A stretch of 64,000 nucleotides of DNA, taken from assembly GCA_001599595.1 (NCBI GenBank), contig BCHH01000004.1:2370642-2434641 (forward strand), in the 5' to 3' direction. Source of the stretch: Beverwykella pulmonaria. Lineage: Eukaryota > Ascomycota > Dothideomycetes > Pleosporales > Melanommataceae. How positions within the stretch are numbered: the first letter of the stretch is position 1; each line of letters begins with the position of its first letter. The notes under the pieces are model-generated. The model had not been told where the DNA came from. It did not search any database and saw nothing but the letters and a program-made list of their open reading frames with translations. Position numbers and translations under genes: made by a program. This document shows positions 43,394 to 54,213 of this stretch, in pieces.

Positions 43394-43990
43394 AACCATA
43401 TTGATGCTTGAATTGTTGATTCTTTGAAGAGTGGAAGATATACCCCCGCCTACCATTCTGTTGTTTTATCACATCATCTTCGCTTCTTTTACCATGGTGG
43501 TGTCTTTTTCTTTTTCCTTTTTTCACTTGCTGCATAGCCGGCGTTGGTGATTTCTTTTCTTCACTTACATTCGTTCTTTCTTTTGAATTTCGGTCTCTGG
43601 AAGGCATTACATTCGGTAGGGTTCATCCGGGATGATGGGTTTTGGATACGAGGCAAGGCAAGGCAAAGCAAAACAAAGCAAAACATGCCTCAAGTGAAAG
43701 GGAAACTTCAAAAGTAAGCATCGCGCTGTGGTATGATGGCGAGAACGAAGGTCCTGACCGCCTTCAGGGCTATGAACGTGCACAATAGACGGATCATAGC
43801 AAAGAAAGTTTAACGATTAGAGAAGCAGCGCAAGCTCTGAACTCATAGTCCATGTTATGCCTAGAGTAAATGTTGTACTATGTAGGTATCAATCTAGATA
43901 TCATAAAAGCAAATGCGTCTCCCATTACTCATCCTCCTACTCCACTCTCGAGCACAATCCCTTCCGCGTTCTTCTACCTCATTCGTAGCC
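43394..43990. other. Convergent intergenic region
   Basis: It contains a low-complexity run of CAAGG, CAAAG and CAAAA words at about 43651-43685 and T-rich stretches near 43500. It lies between two converging genes and contains their 3' ends. No gene is seen. Confidence 0.55.
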
Positions 43991-44837
43991 TCAAACAAGT
44001 TCCCCAATACATCCCCAAACAAGTCCCCAAATCCCAACCCATATCCACAACCACCCTCTCACTCCAGTCGTTCTATCTGCAGCACTGCACAAGCCTCCTT
44101 GCACACACCCCCCCTTTTCCCGGCTAGACTTATCCGGCTCTTTCGCGCTCTCTTCTTCCACCCTCTCCTGTACATTCTCTGCAAAGGCTCCAATCACGTT
44201 CCCACTGGGCCAGTACTCACACACGACGTACCAACCCGGTGCGCCGCCGTCATCACGCCCATTACACAGCGTGCGACTGCAGCCGACAGCAGTACTAGAT
44301 TTCCATACTAATTGCGTGAAGTGGCCAGTCTCATGACTGAACTCAGCTTTTTTGAAATCATAAGATGAGCGTTCGGCGCCCCAGGCGTCTACCGACGAGG
44401 ACGCGTTGGGGTACCCGGATGCGAGGTTCTCGCCGTTTGGGCCGCCCTTTCGCTCTGAATCAGCTGTTGCTGTAGTACAAGGTTGGAGCTGGGGAAAAGG
44501 TGCAAAGGGCATGAGGGTTGGCTTCCTCCCGCCATAGAGGCCTCGAATGAAGGACCAAGCAAAGGCGGCTCAACTAACTACGTACCGAGTGCTTAAACAG
44601 ACACCCCGCACCCCAATTGTCCGCAAACTGGGCTAACGTGTCATTCCACGACACGCCCGTAGCGTTGTGCTGTCTGCGGTATGTGTTTGTGACATTCAAG
44701 ACTGCTTTTTGGAACACTGAATCGTCGGTGTATTCGGTGGATGCTTGGTCTTGTGCTACTGCCATGGCTGAGAAGATGAGGACGACAACGAAGAGGGTGA
44801 GTACAAGTTTTGATGATATGGGGCTGTAGGGCGACAT
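43991..44837 (-). CDS. Secreted CAP (SCP/TAPS, PR-1-like) protein
   Basis: Two exons, 44837-44586 and 44488-43991, encode 249 residues. An N-terminal signal peptide is clear (SKLVLTLFVVVLIFSAMAVA). The CAP domain then runs: LNVTNTYRRQHNATGVSWND and LAQFADNWGAGCLFKHS in exon 1, followed by GGPNGENLASGYPN, EFSHETGHFTQLVWKSSTAV and GWYVVCEYWPSGN in exon 2. Conserved His and Glu residues of the central cavity are present. Fungal CAP proteins bind or export sterols and are cell-wall or secreted proteins. The C-terminal 60 residues are unusual: a Glu-rich linker, three Cys, and a Trp-rich hydrophobic end (WLWIWVGIWGLVWG) that may be a membrane or GPI-type tail. The acceptor before CTCCAACC is chosen because it alone keeps frame; the insert between FKHS and GGPNGEN is longer than usual. 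Confidence 0.83.
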
Positions 44838-46156
44838 GTTGACATGGCGCCATGACAGTGCGCTGCGTTGTTGTGTGTATTTGTAGTACCAAGTCGACAG
44901 AAAAACCAAAGTTAGTGTATTCTACTTATTGCTCTTTCCTTGATTACTCCTTCATGGCTCCTTCTGTTGCTTTAACACCAGAGCGCCAGCCAAGACCCTC
45001 ACGAGTTTGTTTCGACGATCCAAACGCTGTTCGAGGAAGGCGGGCGGCAAAGCTACGTCACAGGTTTAGCGAGGTGGGAGCGAACGGAGGACGATCGCGG
45101 GGAGCAATATGAAACAACAACACAACCGCATTAGTGGTAACAGCAAGCAGCAAACACGCAGTGGGAATCAAGTGTGCAAATTGTTTGATTAGGTTTTGTG
45201 AAGAAAGTCTTGGGCAGATGAAATATTCAAATAACAACGAAACGGACGCAAAGAAAACAACAGCCACCAGCTCAACTGCTGACCACTTGCATTACTCATC
45301 TCTCATCAACCCGTCCTCCACTTTCCCGACATCTCCATTTAACCCGATGTTCTTGGCTCTTCTCACCTACAAGCCCATAGGAAAAGTGGATATCCAAGAC
45401 AAACTCCAATGAGACGCAACGCTGAAAAAAATAATTTGATTCAAAATGAGGTGCTCAAATGACCATGGTATCTGAACTTTTCCCTCGGTTCCCAAAATCT
45501 GCCGCCCCATGCATGCCCCCGGTTTTACATTCCAAAGAATAAGAACCGGTTACCTGAACGGAATTCGAACGAGAAATGGAACCCAGAAGAACGCCCCCTC
45601 CCTCTAGCACAAGAGACCCTACAACAGGCTGCTTGCAGTGAAAGAAGGTAAGGGAATCAGTAGAAAAGGGAGACAAACCACACAAACTCCGAAAGAAATA
45701 CATATTGAAAGCGTAACAGCAGAAAGAAAATCCTCGAAACAGTCCGCCGAGGCATGAAAGACCCGCAGATTCCGCGGGAAAAAACCATACCACCTGAAGG
45801 TAATCCAACAACTGCAGCAACAGAAACTGAAGCGTCAAACAAAAGTATACCAACAACAATCGGTCGTGACACGACCCAAATTGCCGCCATAGCGAGGATA
45901 GGAAAGGTGAAGAAGTAAAAAGAAAGCCGCCGAACCAAATCATAGCGTGGATGTCGATATTGAGCGAGCGCGAACATCCCTCCCAGTGATTCAATTCCAA
46001 CGTTCTGTTTCCATCTTCAATACCATTCCACATTGTTCGCATGGTGACACTCTCGCCAAGTCACCACATCTTCTGGCCAGTAAACTCTCACATAACGACG
46101 CAACTGTCTGCATTGGGATTCGCTGCCGTAGTTGGATTACTCAGGCGTTAAAGTTT
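44838..46156. other. Intergenic, CAP upstream and ubiquitin-like gene 3' side
   Basis: About 1.3 kb. A 195-codon minus-strand frame at 45455-46042 is highly hydrophobic and aromatic but has no family resemblance and probably reflects the 3' untranslated region of the next gene. No other gene is supported. Confidence 0.5.
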
Positions 46157-48716
46157 TCAGGCCTTTTTAGGCCTTTTTAAAGGATCCGTACGCTTCACCG
46201 TGGTTCCCGCCGCCCATCTCATGAAAGGGGTAGTGGCAGGCTTCCGTCTAGAACTCTGCCTGGTTGGTCCTACACTGATGACCTGAGGAGGTGGTGGCGG
46301 CGGATTCATGAATTGCATTTCGGGCTGTCCAGGTGGTGGAGGTGGTGGAGGTGGCGGTGGCGGAGGTGGCGGTGGGGGGGGAGGAGGCATTTGCATCATC
46401 GGGGGTTGCATGTGATGATGAGACTCACGCTTCTTCTCTCTGCCCTTGGTAGCCTTCTTCTTTGGTGGTCGGTGATCGTACATCATAAAATCGGGAGGTG
46501 GCATGGCCTCAGGTTTCGGCGGCTCTGGGGGTGGTGGTGGAGGAGGCTCAGGCATGGGCCACATGTGCATCGTAATGGCCCAGTCGGGTTGGACCATAGT
46601 CTCCCAAACTTGAGGGAGGATAATCTCGCCGTCAGGCCCGACAAGATCGTAGTGTCCTTCATGCACGTGCGGGCCAATAATCTCGACATGGAGAAAAGCT
46701 TGCTTAATCAGTTCCTCCATCCCCTATAAAGTTATTAGTCATTGTCTCATAAGAAATTAAGTCGTTTTCACATACCTTCCAAGTCTTGCACAAATGCCAG
46801 GGGAAGCTGAACTTTCGGCCAACGGCATCTTTGAACTTAATCGGGGGCTTCGGTGCGTCTGAAGGCTTCAACTTCGCGGCTTCTTCCTCAGCAGCTTTCT
46901 TGGCCTTTTCGAGCTCTTCAGCAGCGGCCTTAGCCTCAGCCATCGCCTTTTCGTGCGCAGCCTTCGTTTCTTCGGCCTCTTTAGCCGCTTTCGCCTCAGC
47001 TTCCTCCCGGGCCTTCTTTGCTGCATCGAGCAAGAGAGCCGCAGCTTCTGCTGCAGCCTTCTTCTCAGCCGCATCTTTCGCAGCCTTTGAGTCGGCCTCG
47101 GCCTTCTCAGCCTTCCGCTCTGCTTCCGCTGCCGCTTCTCGTTTCATTTGCTCATCCTTCTGAGCTAGAATGAGCTTCTCGAGTTTCGCAAGTTTATCTT
47201 CATCTCCCTTTTTCTTCGCCTCAGCCGCCGCGGCTGCGGCTTCAGCGGCGGCCTTCTGTTTCTGCGCATCTTTCTGGATACGGGCTTCTTGTTGGGCAAT
47301 AAGAAGCGATTCGAGTCGGGAGAACTTGGCATCCTCCGCCTTCTTCTCGTCTTCCTCTTGCTTGCCTAGCAAAAGTTTCTCGAGTTTCCCGAGCATGCTT
47401 TCTTCTTTGACGGTGTCAACTGGCGGCGGCGGAGGAGGCATCATCATTATGGGAGGTGGGGGTGGAGGCGGAGGCGGAGGCGGTGGTGGTGGGGGGGGAG
47501 GNGGTGGGGCGGCCCCTGGATCAGCAGGTGGCGCAGGCGTTCCCTTCTTCGATGGCGGGTGGGGAGGAGGAGGAGGCGATGTGTGATGTGGCTGTCCATG
47601 GTATGGGGGATACATGGGCGGCATACCATAGGGGGAACCATATGGAGGGTAGTAACCGGGAGGGTAGCCGCCGGGAGGGGGGTAGCCGGCATTGGGAGGA
47701 TAGCCATATGGCATCATCTCGTTCGATGGCGGGGGAGGTGGCATTGAGTTACGATGGCTTCGGCCGCCGCGGTGAGCCTGACTCCCATGAGCACCATGAC
47801 CTTCAAAATAGCCACTGTTAGGACCACCTACCGCCGGAGAAGCGAAAGGATTTGGACCTGGCGGAGCAAAAGGATTCTGGGAGTATGCGTAAGGGTCGGG
47901 ACTTCCAAAAGGTACTAGTTGATTGGCCTGAGGTGGCATGGGTGGTCCTGGTGGTGGTGGGTTCGCACCGAATGGGATGTACCGCGGATCCGACATCATG
48001 CTGGGCGCATATCCGCTAGGTGCGGCTTGGTGAGGGATATGAGACCATTGGGCACTGGGATGGTGAGGCGGCTGCCCGCCTCGGGGCCCGTAGCCCGGGT
48101 AGTCGTCGTGATCGTCCAGACTGTCAGAGTGAGCGGATTGTGGCCTTCTCCGCCGCGGCCCTTGTCCGTGCTCCAGTGTGTGTCTGCTCCTAGACCTGTG
48201 TCTAGACGGAGGATCGTGGACGGGAGGTGCGTGAGGTGCGTGGGGTGCGTGGCGGGACGACTTGCGGCGGGTGGGCTGGGGCCGGGGAGCTGGCGCAGGC
48301 GGAGGCACGGCGGGGTGGTGCTTCACGCGGGGGCGCGAAGCAGAATCGGAGGGCTCGATCTCGTCAATGTAGTCCCACTCCTCGTCGTCCTCCTCCTCTT
48401 CCTCGGAATCGGTGTACTCTTCGTCGTGGCTGCCCGACGAGACTTGGACGCCAGACGAGTCTTCCCCGTCGGTTGTGGAATAGTGTTCCGAGCCGGTCGA
48501 ATGATTGATGGTGATGTTTCTCCTAAATGAGAGCATGACGTTAGTGTCACCCTGTTCATCCATGGTAGGAGTAATCGAAACGCTGGACCGCGCGGAAGTA
48601 CGAGAAGAAGAAGCAGCAGAAGAAGCAGGACGACTGGTGACAGCATGGGCAGGACGGCGCGAAAGCGACCGCCGAGGGACAGCGCGACGATGAGGAAGGG
48701 CAATGACTAACGGCAT
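46157..48716 (-). CDS. Proline-rich protein with fungal ubiquitin-like domain
   Basis: Two exons, 48716-46776 and 46723-46157, give about 835 residues. The N-terminus is acidic and disordered (YTDSEEEEEDDEEWDYIDEI), then His/Pro/Gly/Tyr-rich with repeated GYPPPGGYPP units, a poly-Pro run, and an Ala/Glu/Lys coiled coil (KKAAEEEAAKLK). The intron falls in the ubiquitin-like domain: FKDAVGRKFSFPWHLCKTWK joins GMEELIKQAFLHVEIIGPHV, followed by EGHYDLVGPDGEIILPQVWE and PDWAITMHMWPM. This is the fungal ubiquitin-like domain often found alone or in STAND proteins. A second poly-Pro run lies near the C-terminus. An ambiguous base (n at 47502) falls in the first poly-Pro tract. Function is unknown; scaffold or adaptor is a guess from composition. 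A start at an internal Met (MDEQGDTNVM) is possible. Confidence 0.85.
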
Positions 48717-50419
48717 GAGGCTGGATTGAGTAAGGGACTGCCGTACTCGTGCCCGTTCTACCAGAGAAAGGCCGAGTCCGGAGTCCTTGAATTCAAGGCG
48801 GTGGTGGTGAAGACGGACCTGCTGTCCTTGCGAGTGGCAGCGACACCTGCACTTGAATATGCTGACAGCGGGGTTGCTGTGCTAACGGGCCCGCTACCGT
48901 GGGTGAATGCTGGTCGTGTTCGTAAACAGACCAGGACGCAAACAACGATGCAATGCGATGCGATGCGGCGCGGCGGTGAGAACAGCGAGCGAGGGCGCCG
49001 CGAATGGTGGTGGTGCCCGCGCGGAAAGGGGGGAGGAGGGGGTGAGGTGGAAGGAGAATGCGACGATGAGGGTGACCGCAAACTGGATGTGTGGTAGGCT
49101 TTAGGGCTGGATCTGATTCGACGCCGGGGTAAATGCGCTGAAGCAAAGGCAGCTCCTGGTCTGCGCGCGCCGTCGCCGCACTCGGGGTCGTGTCAGAACA
49201 GAGAGACCTGAAGCAGGCGGAAGGATGTTTTGGGTGTTTGAGGGCCGCGCTAGACTTGTGCGGGCCTGGGTCTGTGTGGTGGAGGGGAGGGATGGAGGGA
49301 TGGCGTGCAAGGGAGTGAGCCTCCAATCGATAAGAATCAAGAATGAGAAGGCACGCCGAGCGCCGGTGGGATGGCCAAGCGATGCTCAAGCGACGTTGGG
49401 GGCCAGCAAGGAGGCCCAAAGCAGACAGATGGGCGTGCGGGCGTCTGCAGCCTTCTCGGTTGGGCAATGGCAAAGGGTGGCAGTGTGGCACAGGGAAGAA
49501 TCGCAATCATGCGCCGTGGACGGGCGATGGATGACGATGGAGGGCAGCCGGGGATTTATGTGCGATGGCGGTGGTTGCCGTGGTGTTTGGGGTAGATGCA
49601 GTGCTCGGCTTCAGGGCCTGCGCCGGACTCTTCGAATGTGGTAGCGATGAAATGGAGTGTTTGCGAAGTGGAACATATCCGGCTGGTCTGGACTAGCTCG
49701 ATGTAGAAGAGCGGTGGTAGTCAAGGGCCGGTGAGCAATGAGAGCGAGTAGGGCGACGAGGCGGCAGGAGGGAGTATGCAAGAGCGTGCTGAACTGCAAA
49801 GCTATCCCGATCCCCTTCTTATTTATTAACGTTCAGAGTCATCGCACGCCCCAAACTGCGTTCAATTTTGGATTCAGTGCCGCTCAAAACTACGTGTCAC
49901 AGTGCAATTGATAGAACCCTTCCACTTCGAGCCCTAGCTCTGCGCACACTACAGCCCAACAACAAGAGGCTGCAGCCAGTCCGTTCGCAAAGCAAAGAGC
50001 CTCGACACAGCCGGCGCCAATGCAGCCCAACCTGCCGCCCAATCTCTCGCTGACGATTTCCCTTGGGACACGTGGATGGCTGGCACTCAGACGACTCTTC
50101 GCCAGTATATTTCCCGGGCGCTGGATGGTCCCGCTGGCGCCCGGTTCGGTGTCTTGGAAGGTTGATGCACTTAGCTTCACCGGTCAGTGGGGCCTGCACT
50201 GTGCAAGTCTTCAATAGGACAGCATATAGCCGTAGGAAGCCCCTCTGCTTTTTGCAAAAATTGCGTTGGTGATGAAGGAAAGATGGCAGCGATATGATGC
50301 ACGAGCATGTCGGTCAGTGAGTCCACAGTGAACAGTATGTCGAGTATGTATTGTGTACATCTAAGCAAAATGCCTTCGCTTCCGACCTTGGACCTGACAC
50401 GGCTCTGAGAGGGTAGGTC
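48717..50419. other. Long intergenic region
   Basis: About 1.7 kb, GC-rich close to the ubiquitin-like gene and probably including its promoter and leader. A small GATGC repeat (caatgcgatgcgatgcggcg) occurs at about 48950. ORFs of up to 139 codons on both strands show no family character. Confidence 0.5.
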
Positions 50420-53400
50420 TCAACTGCTACTGCCCAGGCCAACCACCTCGAAGATTACGTTCACCACTGTGCTGGCAGTCCAGATTGCCACCAAGCCCCA
50501 ACCAATCATCCTGTCCATCTTCCACTTCCTCATAGGCACTGCCACAAGAAGTCCAACTAATGTGAACAGCAGCGTGGCCCCGGATATAATCAAAGTGGTG
50601 CTGATGTCAATGGGATAGGGCTTGAAATGAATGGGGCGGTCTGGGTGTTTCTTGTGATGATGCCTCCCACCCTTAATGGTTATGTAGCAGCCACTGATTC
50701 CAATGCCAAGAAGAATATTGAGCATGGGCCCTCCGAAACATGCAGAGAGAGCCATAACCGGGAATCCAAGGCGCGCCACAGTGATATCAGCGACGAAGTC
50801 CCCGAGCGAGTTGCCGACAGCAAAGATGGTGAGTCCAAGAATAGCATCGCTCATGTTCAAGATGACTCCCAATGTTTTCAACACGCCCACCACCTCGTTG
50901 GCAATGGAGCTTATCCAAGCGATGCTGACGGCGAAGCCTAGGTAGCACAATAATGTCCGCCAACGCGGTGGTCGATCGCGTGTCGTGGTTGTGAGAAGAA
51001 TGGCAAGCATGGACAATGAAAATAGTAAGGAATATAGCGTGGGCTTGAGGAGAGCGCGAGGGGACCCGAGTTCTGTATTTGCCCAAACAATTAAAACAAC
51101 GAAAAAAGGAGCGGTGAACACTTGGATGATCACAAGCCATCGGTTCCACTGTGTAGGTCCTGAGGACGGTGCGGTGGTAGGAAGTTGTTCCGGGGATTGA
51201 AGGAGATCACCAGCAGTAATGGAATGGCCAGGCAGTTGGCTTCCGGATATTGTGATATTGATCCCGTGCGAGCCATTGGTTCCGCCAGAATTTATAGACT
51301 TGTGGGCTGATGGATTTGCGCTTGAGGGGCTGTCCGGTTCCAGAACCGTGACCAAGCTTCTCTGATGCGCGCTCATGCTACCGTTGACAGGTGTTAGAGG
51401 TCCTGGTAGACTAAGATTAGGAGGCAGGTCATCGTCGTCACTGCCATCATCTCTTTGAGCTTCGACTACGGGGAGGGTCACCGTAAGCAGGAAAACGCTC
51501 GGTGCGGCAACCACTCCTAACATCTTCTCCCAAAAGCTCTTCTCTCCCCAATTTGTTAGGGTGGGAAATAATGTGGACAGAAGGATATTAGGCAGTGGAA
51601 GAAATCGAGACGGCCACCATCGAGGAATCCTCGCAGTGTCATCTATTCCCAAGAATCGGTCCCCATGGAAGAGTGATTCAGGGGACGCACTTGGCGACGG
51701 TAAACGGAGACTAGCTGCTCTCGAAGAGCCACGGGATGGAAATGGATAGTCTGTGTACGCCGGGAACGGCATCGGCGGAGACGCGCCCGGAACTGTCAGT
51801 TTAGGAAGGGACCGGAGTGGACGACTGGAGGTGTCAAGGACTGGCGACGAGAGCGGGCTGGGGATTGACGTTCCCTGGCGAACAGATGGCGTCACAACAT
51901 CGGGGGGAGCCAATCTGTCAGTGGAAGCATGCTTAGCTCTTGGTGGAGCAGGGCTTGTCGACCTCGAGCTATGTCCAGACGGTGGAGGAGAGAGCGAGAA
52001 TCCCGGAGAAGGGGGAACCTGTTCTGCCATCTGCTCATCCTCGGAAGACGCTGGCCCGAAGTCAATGCTAGGAATGGCCCCGTGACGGAGGGTACTAGGA
52101 TCAAGACGAGTATTGTCCATATCGTTGGTAGAAACTGCCCGTGCGCGGTTGCCAAGATTGCTCTGTATTTCAGCACTCGGCCTCACCACTTGAGGAGAGA
52201 GATCCGAGGTCGGCGATACAACATTAAACGGTGGACGGGGTGCAGGATCTGAGGTCGTAGAGATGAGACCTTGCTGCTGAGCCGAAGTGAAAGTCGGGTC
52301 ATCCGAATATCGGCGTAAGTGGATAGGGATGGACTGGTGGTTTCTGGATTTTTGCAACGATGAGAGAACAGCCCTGAATTCTAATGCGCCGACAAGACTG
52401 GGTCGGATGGGCGTATGTGTGTTTCGTCGAGTCCCCGCCGGAGGTCTACTAAGACGCATATTATTACTCAACTCTCCAAGCCATCTTTCCCGCACTTGTT
52501 CGTTGTCATCTCCGTCAAATGAATCTTCAGCACCCGCACGCTCAAGGGCAGCGAAGTCATCCGCAGATAGCTGTGGAGTTCGGCCTCCCTCGGAAGTAGG
52601 CCCATCGTCTTCGTCGTGGTATTCCTGCGGTATCTCTTCCTCGTCGCCACCAGGCATAACATAGTGGCTCCTCATAGTGGCGGATCGCATTCTCCGGGCT
52701 CTTCTACGTCCAAGCCACCAATGCCACAGCATGACGAAGCATACATAGAAGACGTAAAAGCCGACCATGGTGGCAGACTCCCACAAAGACAGCTGACCGT
52801 CCCAAATGAAGACCATGCTAAAGCTCGCAGCGACTATAAAGAAGCCCACGTCCCTGACAAAGCTTCTCCGCGCCACCTTGAACGGTCGAACTAACGCCAT
52901 GGAGCCTGCTACGACCGCGGTGATGAAGCAAGCCGCACCTATCAGCTCCCCTATGGCCAGACTCGCGGAATTCGTGGACATGGCTGCAAATGTAGAAAAG
53001 ACATCGGGACTCCCGTTTCCAAATGCTAAGAATGTAACGCCAGCCATGCTCTCGCTCATTCCCAGTGAGCTCGCAATGGTGCTAAGATTGATACAAAAGA
53101 AGTCGCTTGCTGCAATGCCGATGGTGCTGAACAAGAGAGCAAGCCATAGTACAAGAATGACGAAAGCGACGGGCTTTGCGTTGGGTAGGCGGCAATAGTA
53201 TAGGGAGAGGTAGGAGAATATGCCGGCTTCTTCATCGGGGCAATTGGCTAGGACGAAGGCGCATTTATCGGTCGCATGGTGGACTAGACGACACTGCGCA
53301 CAAAAATCCGGATTAGCTGGGAACGTAGACGGCCATGTTTATAGTGTTCGTACTTGTTGATCCTGAAGCTGGACACCTCTCTTCGATAACGCGCTGCCAG

Positions 53401-53551
53401 CCGAGAGAGGGCCTGTCGGTGTTTGTCCATGTTTCGCCCACGCGACCAGACTCAGTAGTAGCACAACGACGATGGTGAGGGCAAAGGGTCGCGCCGAGTA
53501 TTTTTGCCGCCTGCGCAGCCAGAAACGTTCCGCATTAGAGGGGACAGCCAT
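50420..53551 (-). CDS. Sodium/calcium exchanger family membrane protein
   Basis: Two exons, 53551-53354 and 53293-50420, encode 1023 residues. The first exon has one hydrophobic segment (FALTIVVVLLLSLVAWA). Exon 2 begins CRLVHHATDKCAFVLANCPD, a cysteine-containing block typical of fungal NCX proteins, followed by alpha-repeat 1 (MAGVTFLAFGNGSPDVFSTF). About 430 residues of disordered Ser/Pro cytoplasmic loop follow, then alpha-repeat 2 (AILGLTIFAVGNSLGDFVAD) and further membrane segments. The two GNGSPD/GNSLGD motifs bind cations. Yeast Ecm27 and human NCLX-type exchangers are the closest groups I can name. It probably moves Ca2+ against Na+, K+ or H+ in an internal membrane. Transport specificity is not readable from sequence. 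Divergent from BRN1. Confidence 0.9.
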
Positions 53552-54213
53552 CTTTCAGGACATGTCCGTATATCGTGGGGCGGTCTGAAGTTCGAGGCTT
53601 CGAATGTGCGGAATCATGCGATTGCGGGTATGCGCTTCTCTTGTCACACCCTGCGGAGGTCTTGCGCGGAGAATCGTTCGCAGGAGTGGAAGGATGAAAC
53701 AGAAAGCAGCGTTGTAAAACTAATGAGGCGTCGGTGGTGGACTAGAATCCGAAAACAGTTTACGCCCGCAGTAGAAGCAACGTGCAGAGGACGGAGGTAG
53801 AGGCGTTGAGGAACCATCTGCCTACGTAGTGAGGGCTCTCGGCGCCACCAAGGCTTGATCCTTAGATTGCGTCGGCGGGGCGCAGTTGTGGCACCAATCC
53901 ACACCCACAACTTCAAATGTTCAGTCCATGATAAAGCGAAACTTGACTATTTGCACTGACTATGGAAATGTAGGGTTTGTAAAAGAAATAAGAAGCAACA
54001 GCGTCAGTCTAATCCATTACCACAGTCAAGACTTTTCCTCAAGTTGAGTTATGTGGATATGGCATTTTGTAGGGAGTCCATGTAGATATGTAGCCACGTT
54101 TAGCGTCTCACGTGCCCAGGTGCTCGCGAGGGGCCGTGCGCCCGTTGTTGTTTGTGGGACGCTCTCCACATCAACAACGCCCGCAAACCACCCTCGACAA
54201 CACCACTGCAACC
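53552..54213. promoter_or_regulatory. Divergent intergenic region exchanger / BRN1
   Basis: 662 bp between the start codons. CACGTG occurs at about 54109. No cell-cycle box is obvious. Short ORFs here are considered accidental. Confidence 0.45.

Noticed and set aside
45455..46042. 195-codon minus-strand hydrophobic ORF
   Set aside because: Aromatic-rich composition without any recognisable motif, located just 3' of the ubiquitin-like gene; more likely its 3' untranslated region.
48793..49506. 237-codon minus-strand ORF upstream of the ubiquitin-like gene
   Set aside because: Composition is Pro/His/Arg-rich as expected of antisense-open GC-rich leader DNA; no motif and overlapping open frames on the plus strand.
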